A stretch of 64,000 nt of DNA from Micromonospora sp. RHAY321 (GTDB lineage Bacteria; Actinomycetota; Actinomycetes; Mycobacteriales; Micromonosporaceae), in assembly GCF_023896955.1 (NCBI RefSeq), contig NZ_JAMHIW010000002.1, positions 124,001-188,000 of the forward strand. The letters are read 5' to 3'. Made by a program: the position numbers and the translations under genes. This document shows, piece by piece, positions 23,344 to 33,273 of this stretch. The notes beneath the pieces are model-generated. The model made no database searches. It was not told the DNA's origin and saw only the letters and a program-made list of their open reading frames with translations. Numbering within the stretch: the first letter of the stretch is position 1; each line of letters opens with the position of its first letter.

Positions 23344-26067
23344 GTGCCGAGCAAGACCGAAAGTCCCGTGCTGCGCGGCCGGCGGCGCGAGCGGGACACG
23401 CTCGACCGGCTGCTGCGCGACGTCCGCGCCGGGCACAGCAGGGTGCTGGTGCTCCGCGGTGAGGCGGGCGCCGGCAAGACCGCGCTACTGGACTACCTGA
23501 GCGAGCACGTACCGGCCGGTCGGGTGACCCGGGCGGCCGGGGTGGAGCCGGAGTCCGAGATCGCGTACTCGGCGCTGCAGCAACTCTGCGCGCCGCTGCT
23601 CGGCCACCTCGACCAGCTGCCGGACCCGCAGCGTGTCGCGCTCGCCACCGCTTTCGGGCTGAGCCCCGGCAACCCACCCGAGGGGCTGCTCGTCGGGCTC
23701 GCCGTGCTCAACCTGCTCGCCGAGGCCGCGTCGGAGCAGCCGCTGGTCTGCATCGTGGATGACGTGCAGTGGATGGACCGGATGTCCGAGGTCATCCTCA
23801 CCTTCGTCGCCCGTCGACTCGACGAGGAGTCGATCGCGCTGGTCTTCGCCTCCCGCAGCCCGGGGGACGAACAGATCCTCGGCAGTCTGCCGGAGCTGCG
23901 CGTCGACGGCCTGCCCGCCGCCGAGGCGCGGGCGCTGCTGGACTCGGTGCTGCCCGGACCGGTCGACGACCTGGTCCGCGCCCGGATCGTCGCCGAGACG
24001 CGTGGCAATCCGCTCGCCCTGCTCGAGCTGCCGCGAGGCCTCACGCCGGCGGAGTTGGCCTTCGGATTCGGCGCGCAGAACTCGGCGCCCCTGGTGAGCC
24101 GGATGGAAGCGGGCTTTCAGCGGCGCATCGCCGCGCTTCCGGCGAACACCCGCCGGCTCCTGCTCACCGCCGCGGTCGAGCCGGTGGGTGACGTGACGCT
24201 GCTGTGGCGCGCACTTGAGCGGTTGGGCGTCGGACCGGACGCCGCCGCGCCAGCGGAGGCAGCCGGGCTGGTCGAGTTCGGTGCCCGGGTGCGGTTCCGC
24301 CACCCACTGATGCGTTCCGCCGGTTGGCGGTCGGCCGAGGCCGCGGACCTGCGCGAGGTGCACCGTGCGCTCGCCGAGGTGACCGATCCGGATCAGGATC
24401 CCGACCGCCGTGCCTGGCACCGGGCGCATGCCGCCGTCGGGCCGGACGAGGAGGTCGCCGGGGAACTGGAGCGTTCGGCTGGCAGAGCGCTCGCCCGCGG
24501 CGGCCGATCCGCCGCCGCGTCCTTCCTCGAGCGCGCCGCCGAGCTCACCCCGGACCCGAAGCCGCGTGCCGCACGCGCCCTGGCAGCCGCGCGCGCTCGA
24601 TTCGACGCGGGGGAGCTGGCGCAGGTACCGGACCTGCTGGCGGCCGCCGAGATGGGTCCGCTCGACCCGTTGCTGCGGGCCGGGGTGGAACGTCTACGGG
24701 CTCAGGTCGCGTTCGTGGTCAACCCCGGCCGGGCAGCAGGCCCGCCGCTGCTCGCCGCCGCCGGCCGTCTCGAGGAGCTGGATCTCGCCGCGGCGCGCAT
24801 GACGTACCTCTCGGCCCTGGGTGCCGCCGTGCACGCCGGCCGGCTCGGGGGCGGCGACCTGCGCCGGGCGGCCGAAGCCGCCCGCGGCGTGCCGGCCGGC
24901 GGGGAGCCTGCCGGCCTGTTCCTGACCGGCCTCACGGCATGGGTCTTGGACGGGTACGCGCCCGCTGTTCCGCAGCTCCGCCGAGCCCTCGACGCGACGA
25001 CGGCGGAGGAGGACCTGCACCTGCTCTGGCTGGCCGGGCCGGTCGCCCACGAGGTGTGGGACGACGCGGCCTGGTACCGGCTCACCGAGCAGGCGGTCGG
25101 GTTCGCACGTACCACCGGCGCGCTGTCGCTGCTTCCCACGGCGCTGGTCTTCCGCGCCGGGGCGCTGGTGTTCGCGGGTCGGTTCGCCGACGCGTCAGGC
25201 CTGCTCGACGAGGCCGATGCCCTCGGGGAGGCCACCGGGCTGGCCATGCATCCGTCCGCCTCCCTCACCCTGGCCGCGCACCGCGGCCGGGACCTGCCCG
25301 CGATGGAGCTGATCGACGCCACCGCCAGGGACGCTGACGCGCGCGGCGAGGGCCGCCTGCTCGGCCTGGCCGGCTACGCCAGGGCGGTGCTGTGCAACGG
25401 GCTCGGCCACTATCCGGCCGCATTGGAGGCCGCGCGGCAGGCGGTCGAGTACGAGGACCTCGCCGTATTGAACTGGACGCTCAGCGAGCTGGTCGAGGCT
25501 GCCGCACGCGCCGGGGAAGCCGAGGTTGCCGCCGAGGCACGCGAGCGTCTGACGGAACGAACCGGCGCCGCCAACACGGACTGGGCCCTCGGCACCCAGG
25601 CGCTCGCCGACGCACTGGCGGGACCGTCGGGGAAGACCGAGGAGCGGTACCGCGAGGCGGTCGAGCGGCTGAGCGCCACCCAGCTCGGCCTGCAACTGGC
25701 CCGTGCCCGCCTGTTGTACGGCGAGTGGCTGCGTCGGCACAATCGGCGCGCCGACGCCCGGACCCAGCTGCGCGCCGCACACGAGGCGTTCGCCGCCATG
25801 GGTGCGGAGGGCTTCTCCGAGCGGGCGAGCCGGGAGCTGGTCGCCACCGGCGAGACCGTGCACAAGCGGACCCTCGGCGTACCCGTCGAGCTCACCCCGC
25901 AGGAGGCGCAGATCGCGCGGCTGGCCGTGGCGGGGCGGACGAACCCCGAGATCGGCGCAGTGCTGTTCCTCAGCCCGCGTACCGTCGAGTGGCACCTGCG
26001 CAAGGTGTTCACCAAGCTGGGCATCGGGTCGCGCCGCGAGCTGGCAGCGGCGCTGCGCGACCGCTGA
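23344..26067 (+). CDS. LAL-type ATPase with C-terminal LuxR DNA-binding domain
   Basis: 907-residue large transcriptional regulator of the LAL class. The N-terminal ATPase has Walker A GEAGAGKT (about 39-46) and a Walker B-like CIVDDVQWMD. The middle is an alpha-helical TPR-like region of repeated Ala/Leu helices (about 380-800). The C-terminus is a LuxR/GerE HTH (about 838-900: ELTPQEAQIARLAVAGRTNPEIG; LSPRTVEWHLRKVFTKLGI). GTG 23344 is chosen because GGGGAGGATGAC lies directly upstream; an in-frame GTG at 23275 has no such site. Targets are unknown; it converges on the SnoaL-like gene and ends in a shared terminator. Confidence 0.9.
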   Translation: MPSKTESPVLRGRRRERDTLDRLLRDVRAGHSRVLVLRGEAGAGKTALLDYLSEHVPAGRVTRAAGVEPESEIAYSALQQLCAPLLGHLDQLPDPQRVALATAFGLSPGNPPEGLLVGLAVLNLLAEAASEQPLVCIVDDVQWMDRMSEVILTFVARRLDEESIALVFASRSPGDEQILGSLPELRVDGLPAAEARALLDSVLPGPVDDLVRARIVAETRGNPLALLELPRGLTPAELAFGFGAQNSAPLVSRMEAGFQRRIAALPANTRRLLLTAAVEPVGDVTLLWRALERLGVGPDAAAPAEAAGLVEFGARVRFRHPLMRSAGWRSAEAADLREVHRALAEVTDPDQDPDRRAWHRAHAAVGPDEEVAGELERSAGRALARGGRSAAASFLERAAELTPDPKPRAARALAAARARFDAGELAQVPDLLAAAEMGPLDPLLRAGVERLRAQVAFVVNPGRAAGPPLLAAAGRLEELDLAAARMTYLSALGAAVHAGRLGGGDLRRAAEAARGVPAGGEPAGLFLTGLTAWVLDGYAPAVPQLRRALDATTAEEDLHLLWLAGPVAHEVWDDAAWYRLTEQAVGFARTTGALSLLPTALVFRAGALVFAGRFADASGLLDEADALGEATGLAMHPSASLTLAAHRGRDLPAMELIDATARDADARGEGRLLGLAGYARAVLCNGLGHYPAALEAARQAVEYEDLAVLNWTLSELVEAAARAGEAEVAAEARERLTERTGAANTDWALGTQALADALAGPSGKTEERYREAVERLSATQLGLQLARARLLYGEWLRRHNRRADARTQLRAAHEAFAAMGAEGFSERASRELVATGETVHKRTLGVPVELTPQEAQIARLAVAGRTNPEIGAVLFLSPRTVEWHLRKVFTKLGIGSRRELAAALRDR

Positions 26068-26160
26068 CCCCATGGCGACACCGGGGCGCGCGCGAACAAC
26101 CGCCCGGCGAGGTCGACCCCGGTGATCGTGCCCCTCTCGTCGCGGGCGAAGGGGCCATGC

Positions 26161-26199
26161 CCGCGGCCACGACCCGGTGTGACGGGTGCGTGGCCGCGG
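26161..26199. terminator. Bidirectional hairpin terminator
   Basis: CCGCGGCCACG (26161-26171) pairs perfectly with CGTGGCCGCGG (26189-26199). The loop contains ACCC/GGGT, which may extend the stem. It separates the LuxR-type gene (+) from the SnoaL-like gene (-). Confidence 0.75.
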
Positions 26200-26212
26200 A
26201 CACGACGCCGGG

Positions 26213-26590
26213 TCAGCCGCTGACGAGCTTGCTGGCGTATTCCGGGTTGGTGTAGTCGCGCCAGGCGGCGATCTTGCCGTCCCGGATCTCATAGATCGCC
26301 ATGTTCATCACCGGGGCCACCGGCCGGCCCGGCAGGCCGAGGCCGTGGACCTGCTCGGCGATCACGACATCGCCGTCCACCGCCTGGTGCACCGTGGCGA
26401 ACTGGACCTGGGCGAAGGTGCCGAAGACGCCCCGCCAGAGCTGCAGGACCGCCTCCCGGCCGCGAACCTGCTTGTCGCCGTACGCCTGAAAGACAATCTC
26501 GGGGTGCAGGTAGGGCGCGAGACGCTCGGCGTCCCTGGTGTTGAACGCCTCGACGAACTCGCGGACCAGTGAATCGTTGCTCTGTGACAT
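26213..26590 (-). CDS. SnoaL-like/NTF2-fold protein
   Basis: 125 residues in the NTF2-like cone fold shared by SnoaL-type cyclases, ketosteroid isomerase relatives and limonene-epoxide hydrolases (VREFVEAFNTRDAERLAPYLHP; VHQAVDGDVVIAEQVHGLGL; MNMAIYEIRDGKIAAWRDYTNP). The fold is clear, the reaction is not. AAGGAC lies about 6 bases upstream of ATG 26590. It follows the aldo/keto reductase by 11 bases on the same strand, so the two form an operon and may act on the same small molecule. Probably controlled by the TetR gene at 27849 through the operators in the divergent gap. Confidence 0.82.
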   Translation of the reverse strand: MSQSNDSLVREFVEAFNTRDAERLAPYLHPEIVFQAYGDKQVRGREAVLQLWRGVFGTFAQVQFATVHQAVDGDVVIAEQVHGLGLPGRPVAPVMNMAIYEIRDGKIAAWRDYTNPEYASKLVSG

Positions 26591-26601
26591 GTCGAGGTCC
26601 T

Positions 26602-27705
26602 TCAGTTGGCGGGTTGGGTGGCGCCGTTGAACACCGGCGGGGCATATCCGGTGGGCTTGTCGCCGACGCCGAGGCCGGGGCTCACGACCCAGGACTGGTA
26701 CTGCGGGGTGAACATTCCGTAGGGCATCCCGACGTGCGGCGCGCTGGCCTCCTCGAGTCGCCGACGGGCATCCGCCGGGATCTCGAAGTCGAGCGCGGCG
26801 AGGTTGTTGTCCAGCTGCTCGGGGCTGCTCGCCCCGATGATCACCGAGGCAACCGCCGGCTGCGTGGCCGCCCAGTTGATGGCCACCTGGGCCATGCTGC
26901 GACCCAGGTCGGCGGCCACGCCCTCCAGCGCCTCGATCACCTGCCAGTCGCTGGGGTTGATCTCGCTACCCGGGGCGTCGGGATTGGTCAACCGGCCGGT
27001 CCCGCTCATGCCCTCGCCGGTGCGCCGGTACTTGCCGCTGAGCAGGCCACCGCCGATCGGGCTCCAGGCGGTGAGGCCCATGCCCAGCGTCTGGGCCATT
27101 GCCACGTACTCCGCCTCGATGTCGCGCATGACCAGGGAGTACGGAAGCTGCACGGTGACCATCGGCGTCAGCCCGTGGGTCTCGGCGTAGCTCTGCGCCC
27201 GGGCCGCGTACCAGGCCGGTACGTCGGAAAGCCCGGCGTACCGGATCTTGCCGGCGCGTACCAGGTCGTCGAAGGTCTGCACGACCTCCTCGACCGGGGT
27301 GATCCGGTCCCACGTGTGTAGCAGGTACAGGTCGATGTAGTCGGTGCCGAGCCGGCGCAGCGAGGCGTCCAGGGCGCGCACCATGTGCTTGCGACCGTTG
27401 CCGCTGGCGTTCGGGTCGCTCGGGTCGATGGTGTTGGTGAACTTGCTGGTGAGCACGAGTCGATCCCGGACACCGGCCCGGTCGATCAGGCGGCCGAGGA
27501 TCCGTTCACTTTCTCCGGCGGTGTAGAAGTCCGCGGTGTCGATGAAGTTCCCGCCTGCCTCCAGGTACCGCCGGAAAATCGGCTCCGCCTCTTCCTCGGT
27601 CTTGCCGTAAGCGGCATGGAACCCGTCGACGCCGAAGTTCATCGTGCCCAGAGCCAGTCGGCTCACCCGCAGACCGGACCGCCCGAGCAGGTAGTAGTGG
27701 TTCAT
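26602..27705 (-). CDS. Aldo/keto reductase
   Basis: 367-residue NAD(P)H-dependent oxidoreductase with the (beta/alpha)8 aldo/keto reductase fold. Catalytic residues are visible: Asp56 and Tyr61 in GNFIDTADFY, Lys88 in LVLTSKF, and the histidine in YLLHTWD. The C-terminal cofactor-binding region contains VASVIIGASSPEQLDNNLAAL. Start ATG 27705 has GGAAGGA upstream; an in-frame ATG at 27792 lies inside the operator region and is unlikely. It is divergent from the TetR regulator and upstream of the SnoaL-like gene. Substrate unknown. Confidence 0.9.
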   Translation of the reverse strand: MNHYYLLGRSGLRVSRLALGTMNFGVDGFHAAYGKTEEEAEPIFRRYLEAGGNFIDTADFYTAGESERILGRLIDRAGVRDRLVLTSKFTNTIDPSDPNASGNGRKHMVRALDASLRRLGTDYIDLYLLHTWDRITPVEEVVQTFDDLVRAGKIRYAGLSDVPAWYAARAQSYAETHGLTPMVTVQLPYSLVMRDIEAEYVAMAQTLGMGLTAWSPIGGGLLSGKYRRTGEGMSGTGRLTNPDAPGSEINPSDWQVIEALEGVAADLGRSMAQVAINWAATQPAVASVIIGASSPEQLDNNLAALDFEIPADARRRLEEASAPHVGMPYGMFTPQYQSWVVSPGLGVGDKPTGYAPPVFNGATQPAN

Positions 27706-27740
27706 CGTTGCGTCCTTCCGATCGCTTGTCGGGTCCGGAG

Positions 27741-27823
27741 CGGACCGCGTGGTCCAGACCTTTGCTCGGCAAAAATGGACCTGCAAGTCCAAAGCTTGCG
27801 CTACGGTTGGACTGCCAGGTCCA
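27741..27823. promoter_or_regulatory. Three TetR-type operators in the AKR/tetR divergent promoter
   Basis: The palindrome TGGAC-N6-GTCCA occurs twice exactly (27776-27791 and 27808-27823) and once with a single change (CGGAC-N6-GTCCA, 27741-27756). The sites are spaced 35 and 32 bases apart within the 143-base gap between the aldo/keto reductase and tetR genes. They are the obvious binding sites for the adjacent TetR protein, controlling both directions. Confidence 0.75.
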
Positions 27824-27848
27824 GACGAAAACCGGTGACGGAGGTCTC

Positions 27849-28454
27849 ATGACACGCGCGTTGACCCGCAAGGGTGAGGCGACCCGGGCGCGGATCGTCG
27901 CCGGGGCGGCGGCCGAGATCCGCGAGCGAGGTGTCGACGAGGTACGGCTCGAGGACGTGATGGCCCGCACCGGCACCAGCAAGGGCCAGCTCTTCCACTA
28001 CTTCCCGGAGGGCAAGGATGAGCTGCTGCTCGCCGTGGCAGAGCACGAGGCCGACCAGGTGCTCATCGACCAGGAGCCGATGCTCAGCAACCTGACGTCC
28101 TGGCCGGCCTGGCTGGCGTGGCGCGATCGGCTGGTCGAGCGCTACCTCGCGCAGGGCATGCAGTGCCCGCTCAACGGGCTGCTCGGTCAGGCGGGCCGGC
28201 GCGCGCCGGGCGCGCAGGCGGTGGTGACAGGCCTGATGGGGCGCTGGCAGAAGGCGATCACCGAGGGCATCCGGCACATGCAGTCGACCGGGGACATCGC
28301 CCCCGAGGTGGACGCCGACCGCGCCGCCGCGGCGCTGCTGGCCGGCATCCAGGGCGGCGTGCTGTTGTTGCTCTCCACCGGAAGGATCGACCACCTCGAG
28401 GCCGCCCTCGACCTGACCATCGACTCCCTCCGGGCAGGTGCCCGCGCCGTGTGA
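27849..28454 (+). CDS. TetR-family repressor
   Basis: 201 residues. The N-terminal HTH is at about 10-55 (ATRARIVAGAAAEIRERGVDEV; VMARTGTSKGQLFHYFPEGKDEL) with the TetR-type recognition helix. A C-terminal ligand domain (about 70-195) contains a conserved CPLNGLLGQAG element like those of the AcrR/TetR_C family. ATG 27849 follows ACGGAGGTCTC. It is divergent from the aldo/keto reductase-SnoaL operon, with three matching palindromes in between, so it probably represses that operon and itself. Inducer unknown. Confidence 0.88.
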   Translation: MTRALTRKGEATRARIVAGAAAEIRERGVDEVRLEDVMARTGTSKGQLFHYFPEGKDELLLAVAEHEADQVLIDQEPMLSNLTSWPAWLAWRDRLVERYLAQGMQCPLNGLLGQAGRRAPGAQAVVTGLMGRWQKAITEGIRHMQSTGDIAPEVDADRAAAALLAGIQGGVLLLLSTGRIDHLEAALDLTIDSLRAGARAV

Positions 28455-28480
28455 GCGCAGGCGTCGACGGCCGACGGCGA

Positions 28481-28508
28481 CGGCCCCGGAGTGGTCAGTC
28501 CGGGGCCG
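28481..28508. terminator. Bidirectional hairpin terminator
   Basis: CGGCCCCGGA (28481-28490) and TCCGGGGCCG (28499-28508) form a perfect 10-bp stem with an 8-base loop between the convergent tetR gene and the tannase-like gene. Confidence 0.7.
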
Positions 28509-28527
28509 CCGCGTGGTGTCGGTGCGG

Positions 28528-30126
28528 TCAGGCGGGGACGCAGCGGTGGTTCGCGGCCAGAGCGGGGTCACCGTGGCCGGTGTAACGGGCCGCCTGCGGA
28601 TATCGGCACGCGTTGCGGCTGACGGAGCCGTCGGTGCTTGAGGTGGCGAGGGTGGCCGGAGCCTGGCCCTTCTCCACCCAGTTGACGAGCGTGCCCAGCT
28701 CGTCGGTCGGCTGCAGGCCGGTGCCGCCACCGCAGTGGGCGACGCCGGGCAGCAGGAACAGCCGGTAGAAGTCGTCGACGCGCTTGTTGCCGCCGAACAC
28801 CCGGTTGACCCGCTCGCGGTAGTCGACCGTGCCCTGGGTGGGCACCAGCTCATCGGCCTGGCCGTGCCAGCTGAGCAGCTTGCCGCCGGCCTTCGCGAAC
28901 GCGGACAGGTCGGGGTCGTCGGTGCCGATGATGTCGTTGTACTGCCGCTGTGACTGACGGAAGATCTGCGCGAAAGTCCGATAGGTCATGGTCGTGGTGG
29001 CGAACGAGGGGTCCTGCTTCACGAAGTACCTGACCCAGCTGTCGGCGACGGTGAACGGCACGCCCACCACGGCCAACCAGCTGAAGCTCGCCCCCTTGTT
29101 CGGGCCGTACCAGAGCTTTTGACCCGTGGGGGAGACCGGTCCGGCCCAGATCTTGCGGACCGCGTCGGCGGTTGCGGCGGAGATCGTGATGGTCCTGCCG
29201 TCGCAGACGACCGTGGTGCCGATCAACCGTCGGGCGTCCCAGTGGCAGTCCTGCGGGTTGTCGATGACGCCGTCGGCGACCCCGTCGAGGGGGTCACACG
29301 CCTTGACCGCCGCGGCGGTGAACGCCTCCAGCTCACACTGGGTGGGCTGGACCTTCTCCTCGTGGAAGACGACCTGCGGCCACAGCGTGGCGACCGCGAA
29401 CCGGTCCCAGTTGATGGCCGGCGCCGTGGCCAGGACGCCCTGGAAGTCCGTCGGGTGGTCCTGGGCCTCCAGGTAGCCCTGGCGACCGCCGGTCGAACAG
29501 CCGTTCCAGTACGAGTAGCGCACCGCCGTGCCGTAGAACTTTCTGGCCACGTCCTTGCCGACGACGGCCATGTCGTGCAGCGAGCGGGAGGCGAAGTTCT
29601 TCAGCAGCGGAGTGTTGACCGTGCCGGCCGGGGTCAGTGCCCAGCCGCTGACGTCGACCGGGTTCTGGCCGACACCGGCGTCGGTGGCAGCGGCGACGTA
29701 GCCGTTCTTCACAGCGGTGACCAGCGGTGCGCCGAAGTCACCGGCGAGGTAGGCGCTGCCGCCGGTGGCCTGGAACCGCCCGGTCCACCTCTGCGGGTCC
29801 TGCGGCAGCGAGACCTTGACCGTGACGTGGTCGTTCGCGCCGGGGTGGGTCAGCGTGACCGTGACGTCACACCTGGCCGGCACATCGGTGATCGGCGGCG
29901 GGGTGGGCAGCGGGGTTGCGTCGGGGAAGGTGACGGTCCCGCCGGCCTGTGCGACCGCCCGCACCGACTCCACCGTGGTGCCGGGCGGCGCGGAGACGGG
30001 CATGGCGGAACAGGTCGTAGCGGCACCAGTGCCGCCGTCGCGGGTGACGCCCGAGGCGGCCATGGGCACCAGCGCCGCCGACAGCGGCACCGCCGCCGCC
30101 ATCAGCAAGATCAGTCGTCGTTTCAT
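28528..30126 (-). CDS. Secreted tannase/feruloyl esterase-family hydrolase
   Basis: 532 residues. The signal peptide (MKRRLILLMAAAVPLSAAL...) is followed by a mature alpha/beta hydrolase of the tannase/feruloyl-esterase family. The nucleophile motif is WNGCSTGGRQGYLEAQ, with a paired Cys beside the Ser as in this family. SWHGQADELVPTQGTVDY probably carries the acid and AHCGGG the histidine. It probably cleaves aromatic acid esters in the extracellular space. ATG 30126 is preferred (an ATG at 30138 adds four residues). A motif shared with the genes at 22311 and 22607 lies 33 bases upstream. Confidence 0.87.
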   Translation of the reverse strand: MKRRLILLMAAAVPLSAALVPMAASGVTRDGGTGAATTCSAMPVSAPPGTTVESVRAVAQAGGTVTFPDATPLPTPPPITDVPARCDVTVTLTHPGANDHVTVKVSLPQDPQRWTGRFQATGGSAYLAGDFGAPLVTAVKNGYVAAATDAGVGQNPVDVSGWALTPAGTVNTPLLKNFASRSLHDMAVVGKDVARKFYGTAVRYSYWNGCSTGGRQGYLEAQDHPTDFQGVLATAPAINWDRFAVATLWPQVVFHEEKVQPTQCELEAFTAAAVKACDPLDGVADGVIDNPQDCHWDARRLIGTTVVCDGRTITISAATADAVRKIWAGPVSPTGQKLWYGPNKGASFSWLAVVGVPFTVADSWVRYFVKQDPSFATTTMTYRTFAQIFRQSQRQYNDIIGTDDPDLSAFAKAGGKLLSWHGQADELVPTQGTVDYRERVNRVFGGNKRVDDFYRLFLLPGVAHCGGGTGLQPTDELGTLVNWVEKGQAPATLATSSTDGSVSRNACRYPQAARYTGHGDPALAANHRCVPA

Positions 30127-30460
30127 GCCCGTCACCATCGCCTGGAGCCGGCGACTCTCGCCCCAGGGAGACGCCCTGGGGTACACCCTGGCCCGGTGCG
30201 TCGTCCAGGTAGTAGCCGGCTCGATTCCTGCGGGCGACGATGGCCGGCGCGGAAGCCGATCGCCGGCCGGTGAGTTAGCCTCTGACGCGAGTTGCTGGAG
30301 ATCGGAGCAGGCGTGGCAGGTGACGACGACATCTCCGGGTGACAACCCCGGCCGGCCGCAGACGGGCGCGTGATCGCGCTGTCGCCGCGGCCCTCGTCGT
30401 CATGCCCTGCTCGCGCCGGGCCGCCTGTGTGCGCCCGGATCTCCGTTCTCCGAGGTCACC
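30127..30460. other. 334-base gap between tannase-like and ABC-F genes
   Basis: The gap holds motif copy C (30160-30179), an additional CCCTGG half-site (30186-30191), a 7-bp stem at 30200-30206/30232-30238 around a TCGATTC loop resembling part of a tRNA T-arm, and the upstream region of the ABC-F gene. Beyond these I see no gene. A short Arg-rich frame at 30402 overlaps the ABC-F start but lacks a ribosome site. Confidence 0.5.
30160..30179 (-). promoter_or_regulatory. Copy C of the CCAGGG-N5-CCCTGG motif (upstream of tannase-like gene)
   Basis: In the direction of the tannase-like gene this reads CCAGGGCGTCTCCCTGGGGC, matching copies A and B except at two central bases. Here the arms extend to 8 bp (CCCCAGGG-N5-CCCTGGGG, 30161-30181). 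It stands 33 bases upstream of the start codon. Confidence 0.7.
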
Positions 30461-32089
<1,629 letters not shown>

Positions 32090-32116
<27 letters not shown>

Positions 32117-32200
32117 CCTCTCCGCCACTAGCGGAGCAGACTCCCGGAAACGTTTACAGCTATCGGGTGGAGGTGCCGGACGTGGGTCGTAAACGTTTAC
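32090..32200 (+). promoter_or_regulatory. Promoter of the LacI operon with three AAACGTTT operators
   Basis: Three copies of a LacI-type palindrome: GGAAACGTTTTC (32090-32101), GGAAACGTTTAC (32146-32157) and GTAAACGTTTAC (32189-32200). Between the first two lies a promoter-like pair, TTGACC (32113-32118) and CAGACT (32137-32142), spacer 18. The first operator is in the last codons of the ABC-F gene and the third lies inside the lacI coding sequence. Autoregulation by LacI is expected. Confidence 0.75.
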
Positions 32201-33273
32201 AGGAATCGGTTGACGGCCGGCCCACTGTGCACACCGTCGCCGCGCGCGCCGGTGTCTCCATCGCCTCCGCGTCCCGGGTGCTCAACGGGGTCGGCGGCAG
32301 CCCGGAGACGATCCGCAAGGTGCGCGCCGCCGCGGCCGAGGTCGGGTACGTGCCCAACGCGATCGCCCGGTCGCTGCAGTCCCAGCGCACCGGCCTGGTC
32401 GCGCTCGCCGTCGAGGACATCGGCAACCCGGTCTACGTGGAGATGATGCGCGCCATCGAGGCCGTCGTCGCCTCCTCCGGTCGGCAGCTGCTGGTGCACG
32501 CCACCGGCGGGCGGATCGACAACGAGACGGCCCTGCTGCGCCGGCTCGCCAACCGCTACGTGGACGGGATGATCGTCTCGCCGATCCGGGTCACCGACGA
32601 CCACCTGACCGCGCTGGTGGACAGCCCGGTACCGGTCGTGGTGGTCGGCCAGCTCGGCGCGGACGCCGCGGTGGACAACGTACGCACCGACTCCCGGCAC
32701 GGTGTCGCGCTGGCCGTGGACCACCTCGTCGCCACCGGCCGACACCGGATCGGCTTCGTCAACGGTCCGCTCGACACCGTCCCGGGCACCGCGCGTGACG
32801 CCGGCTTCCGAGCGGCCCTGACCCACCACGGCATCCCGCTCGACGAAGACCTCATCGAGGTCGGCGACTTCCAGTACGCCGCCGGCCGGGAAGCCACGCA
32901 ACGGCTGCTCGCCCGCACCGACCCGGACGCGCTGGTCTGCGCCAACGACCTGATCGCGGTCGGCGCGCTGCACGCCCTGCTGGCCGCCGGTCGCCGGGTG
33001 CCGCAGGACGTCGCCGTGGTCGGCATGGACGACACCGAGTTGGCCCGGATGATGTTTCCCCAGCTCTCCAGCGTCTCGCTCGGCTCGGCCGAGCGTGGTC
33101 GCCGGGCCGCCGAGCTGCTCCTGCAACGCATCGCCGACCCGAGCCTGCCGCCACGGCGCGAGCAGGTGCCACCGAGCCTCGCCATCCGGGCGTCCAGCGG
33201 CACGACGCTGCCCGCTCCCCGGCCGGCAGACCCACCGACCAACCACCCGTCCAGCGAAGGGGTGACCTCATGA
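32182..33273 (+). CDS. LacI-family repressor
   Basis: 363 residues. The LacI HTH is at about 16-40 (PTVHTVAARAGVSIASASRVLNG). The hinge region follows (YVPNAIARSLQSQRTGLVAL), then a periplasmic-binding-like effector domain (about 75-345). GTG 32182 is chosen because GGAGG lies 8 bases upstream (32169-32173). A later in-frame GTG at 32227 would also keep the HTH but lacks a ribosome site. With the chosen start, codon 6 is a rare TTA leucine created by the third operator. It overlaps the downstream permease (ATGA), heads the catabolic operon and probably represses it until the transported compound is present. Confidence 0.9.
   Translation: MGRKRLQESVDGRPTVHTVAARAGVSIASASRVLNGVGGSPETIRKVRAAAAEVGYVPNAIARSLQSQRTGLVALAVEDIGNPVYVEMMRAIEAVVASSGRQLLVHATGGRIDNETALLRRLANRYVDGMIVSPIRVTDDHLTALVDSPVPVVVVGQLGADAAVDNVRTDSRHGVALAVDHLVATGRHRIGFVNGPLDTVPGTARDAGFRAALTHHGIPLDEDLIEVGDFQYAAGREATQRLLARTDPDALVCANDLIAVGALHALLAAGRRVPQDVAVVGMDDTELARMMFPQLSSVSLGSAERGRRAAELLLQRIADPSLPPRREQVPPSLAIRASSGTTLPAPRPADPPTNHPSSEGVTS

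Noticed and set aside
30200..30238. A tRNA-like piece: 7-bp stem GTCGTCC/GGGCGAC around a GGCTCGATTCC-type loop, possibly a tRNA fragment or attachment site.
   Set aside because: Only one stem forms, the would-be T-arm stem has mismatches, the T-loop lacks the conserved TTC, and there is no D-arm or anticodon arm. No integrase or matching repeat is present.
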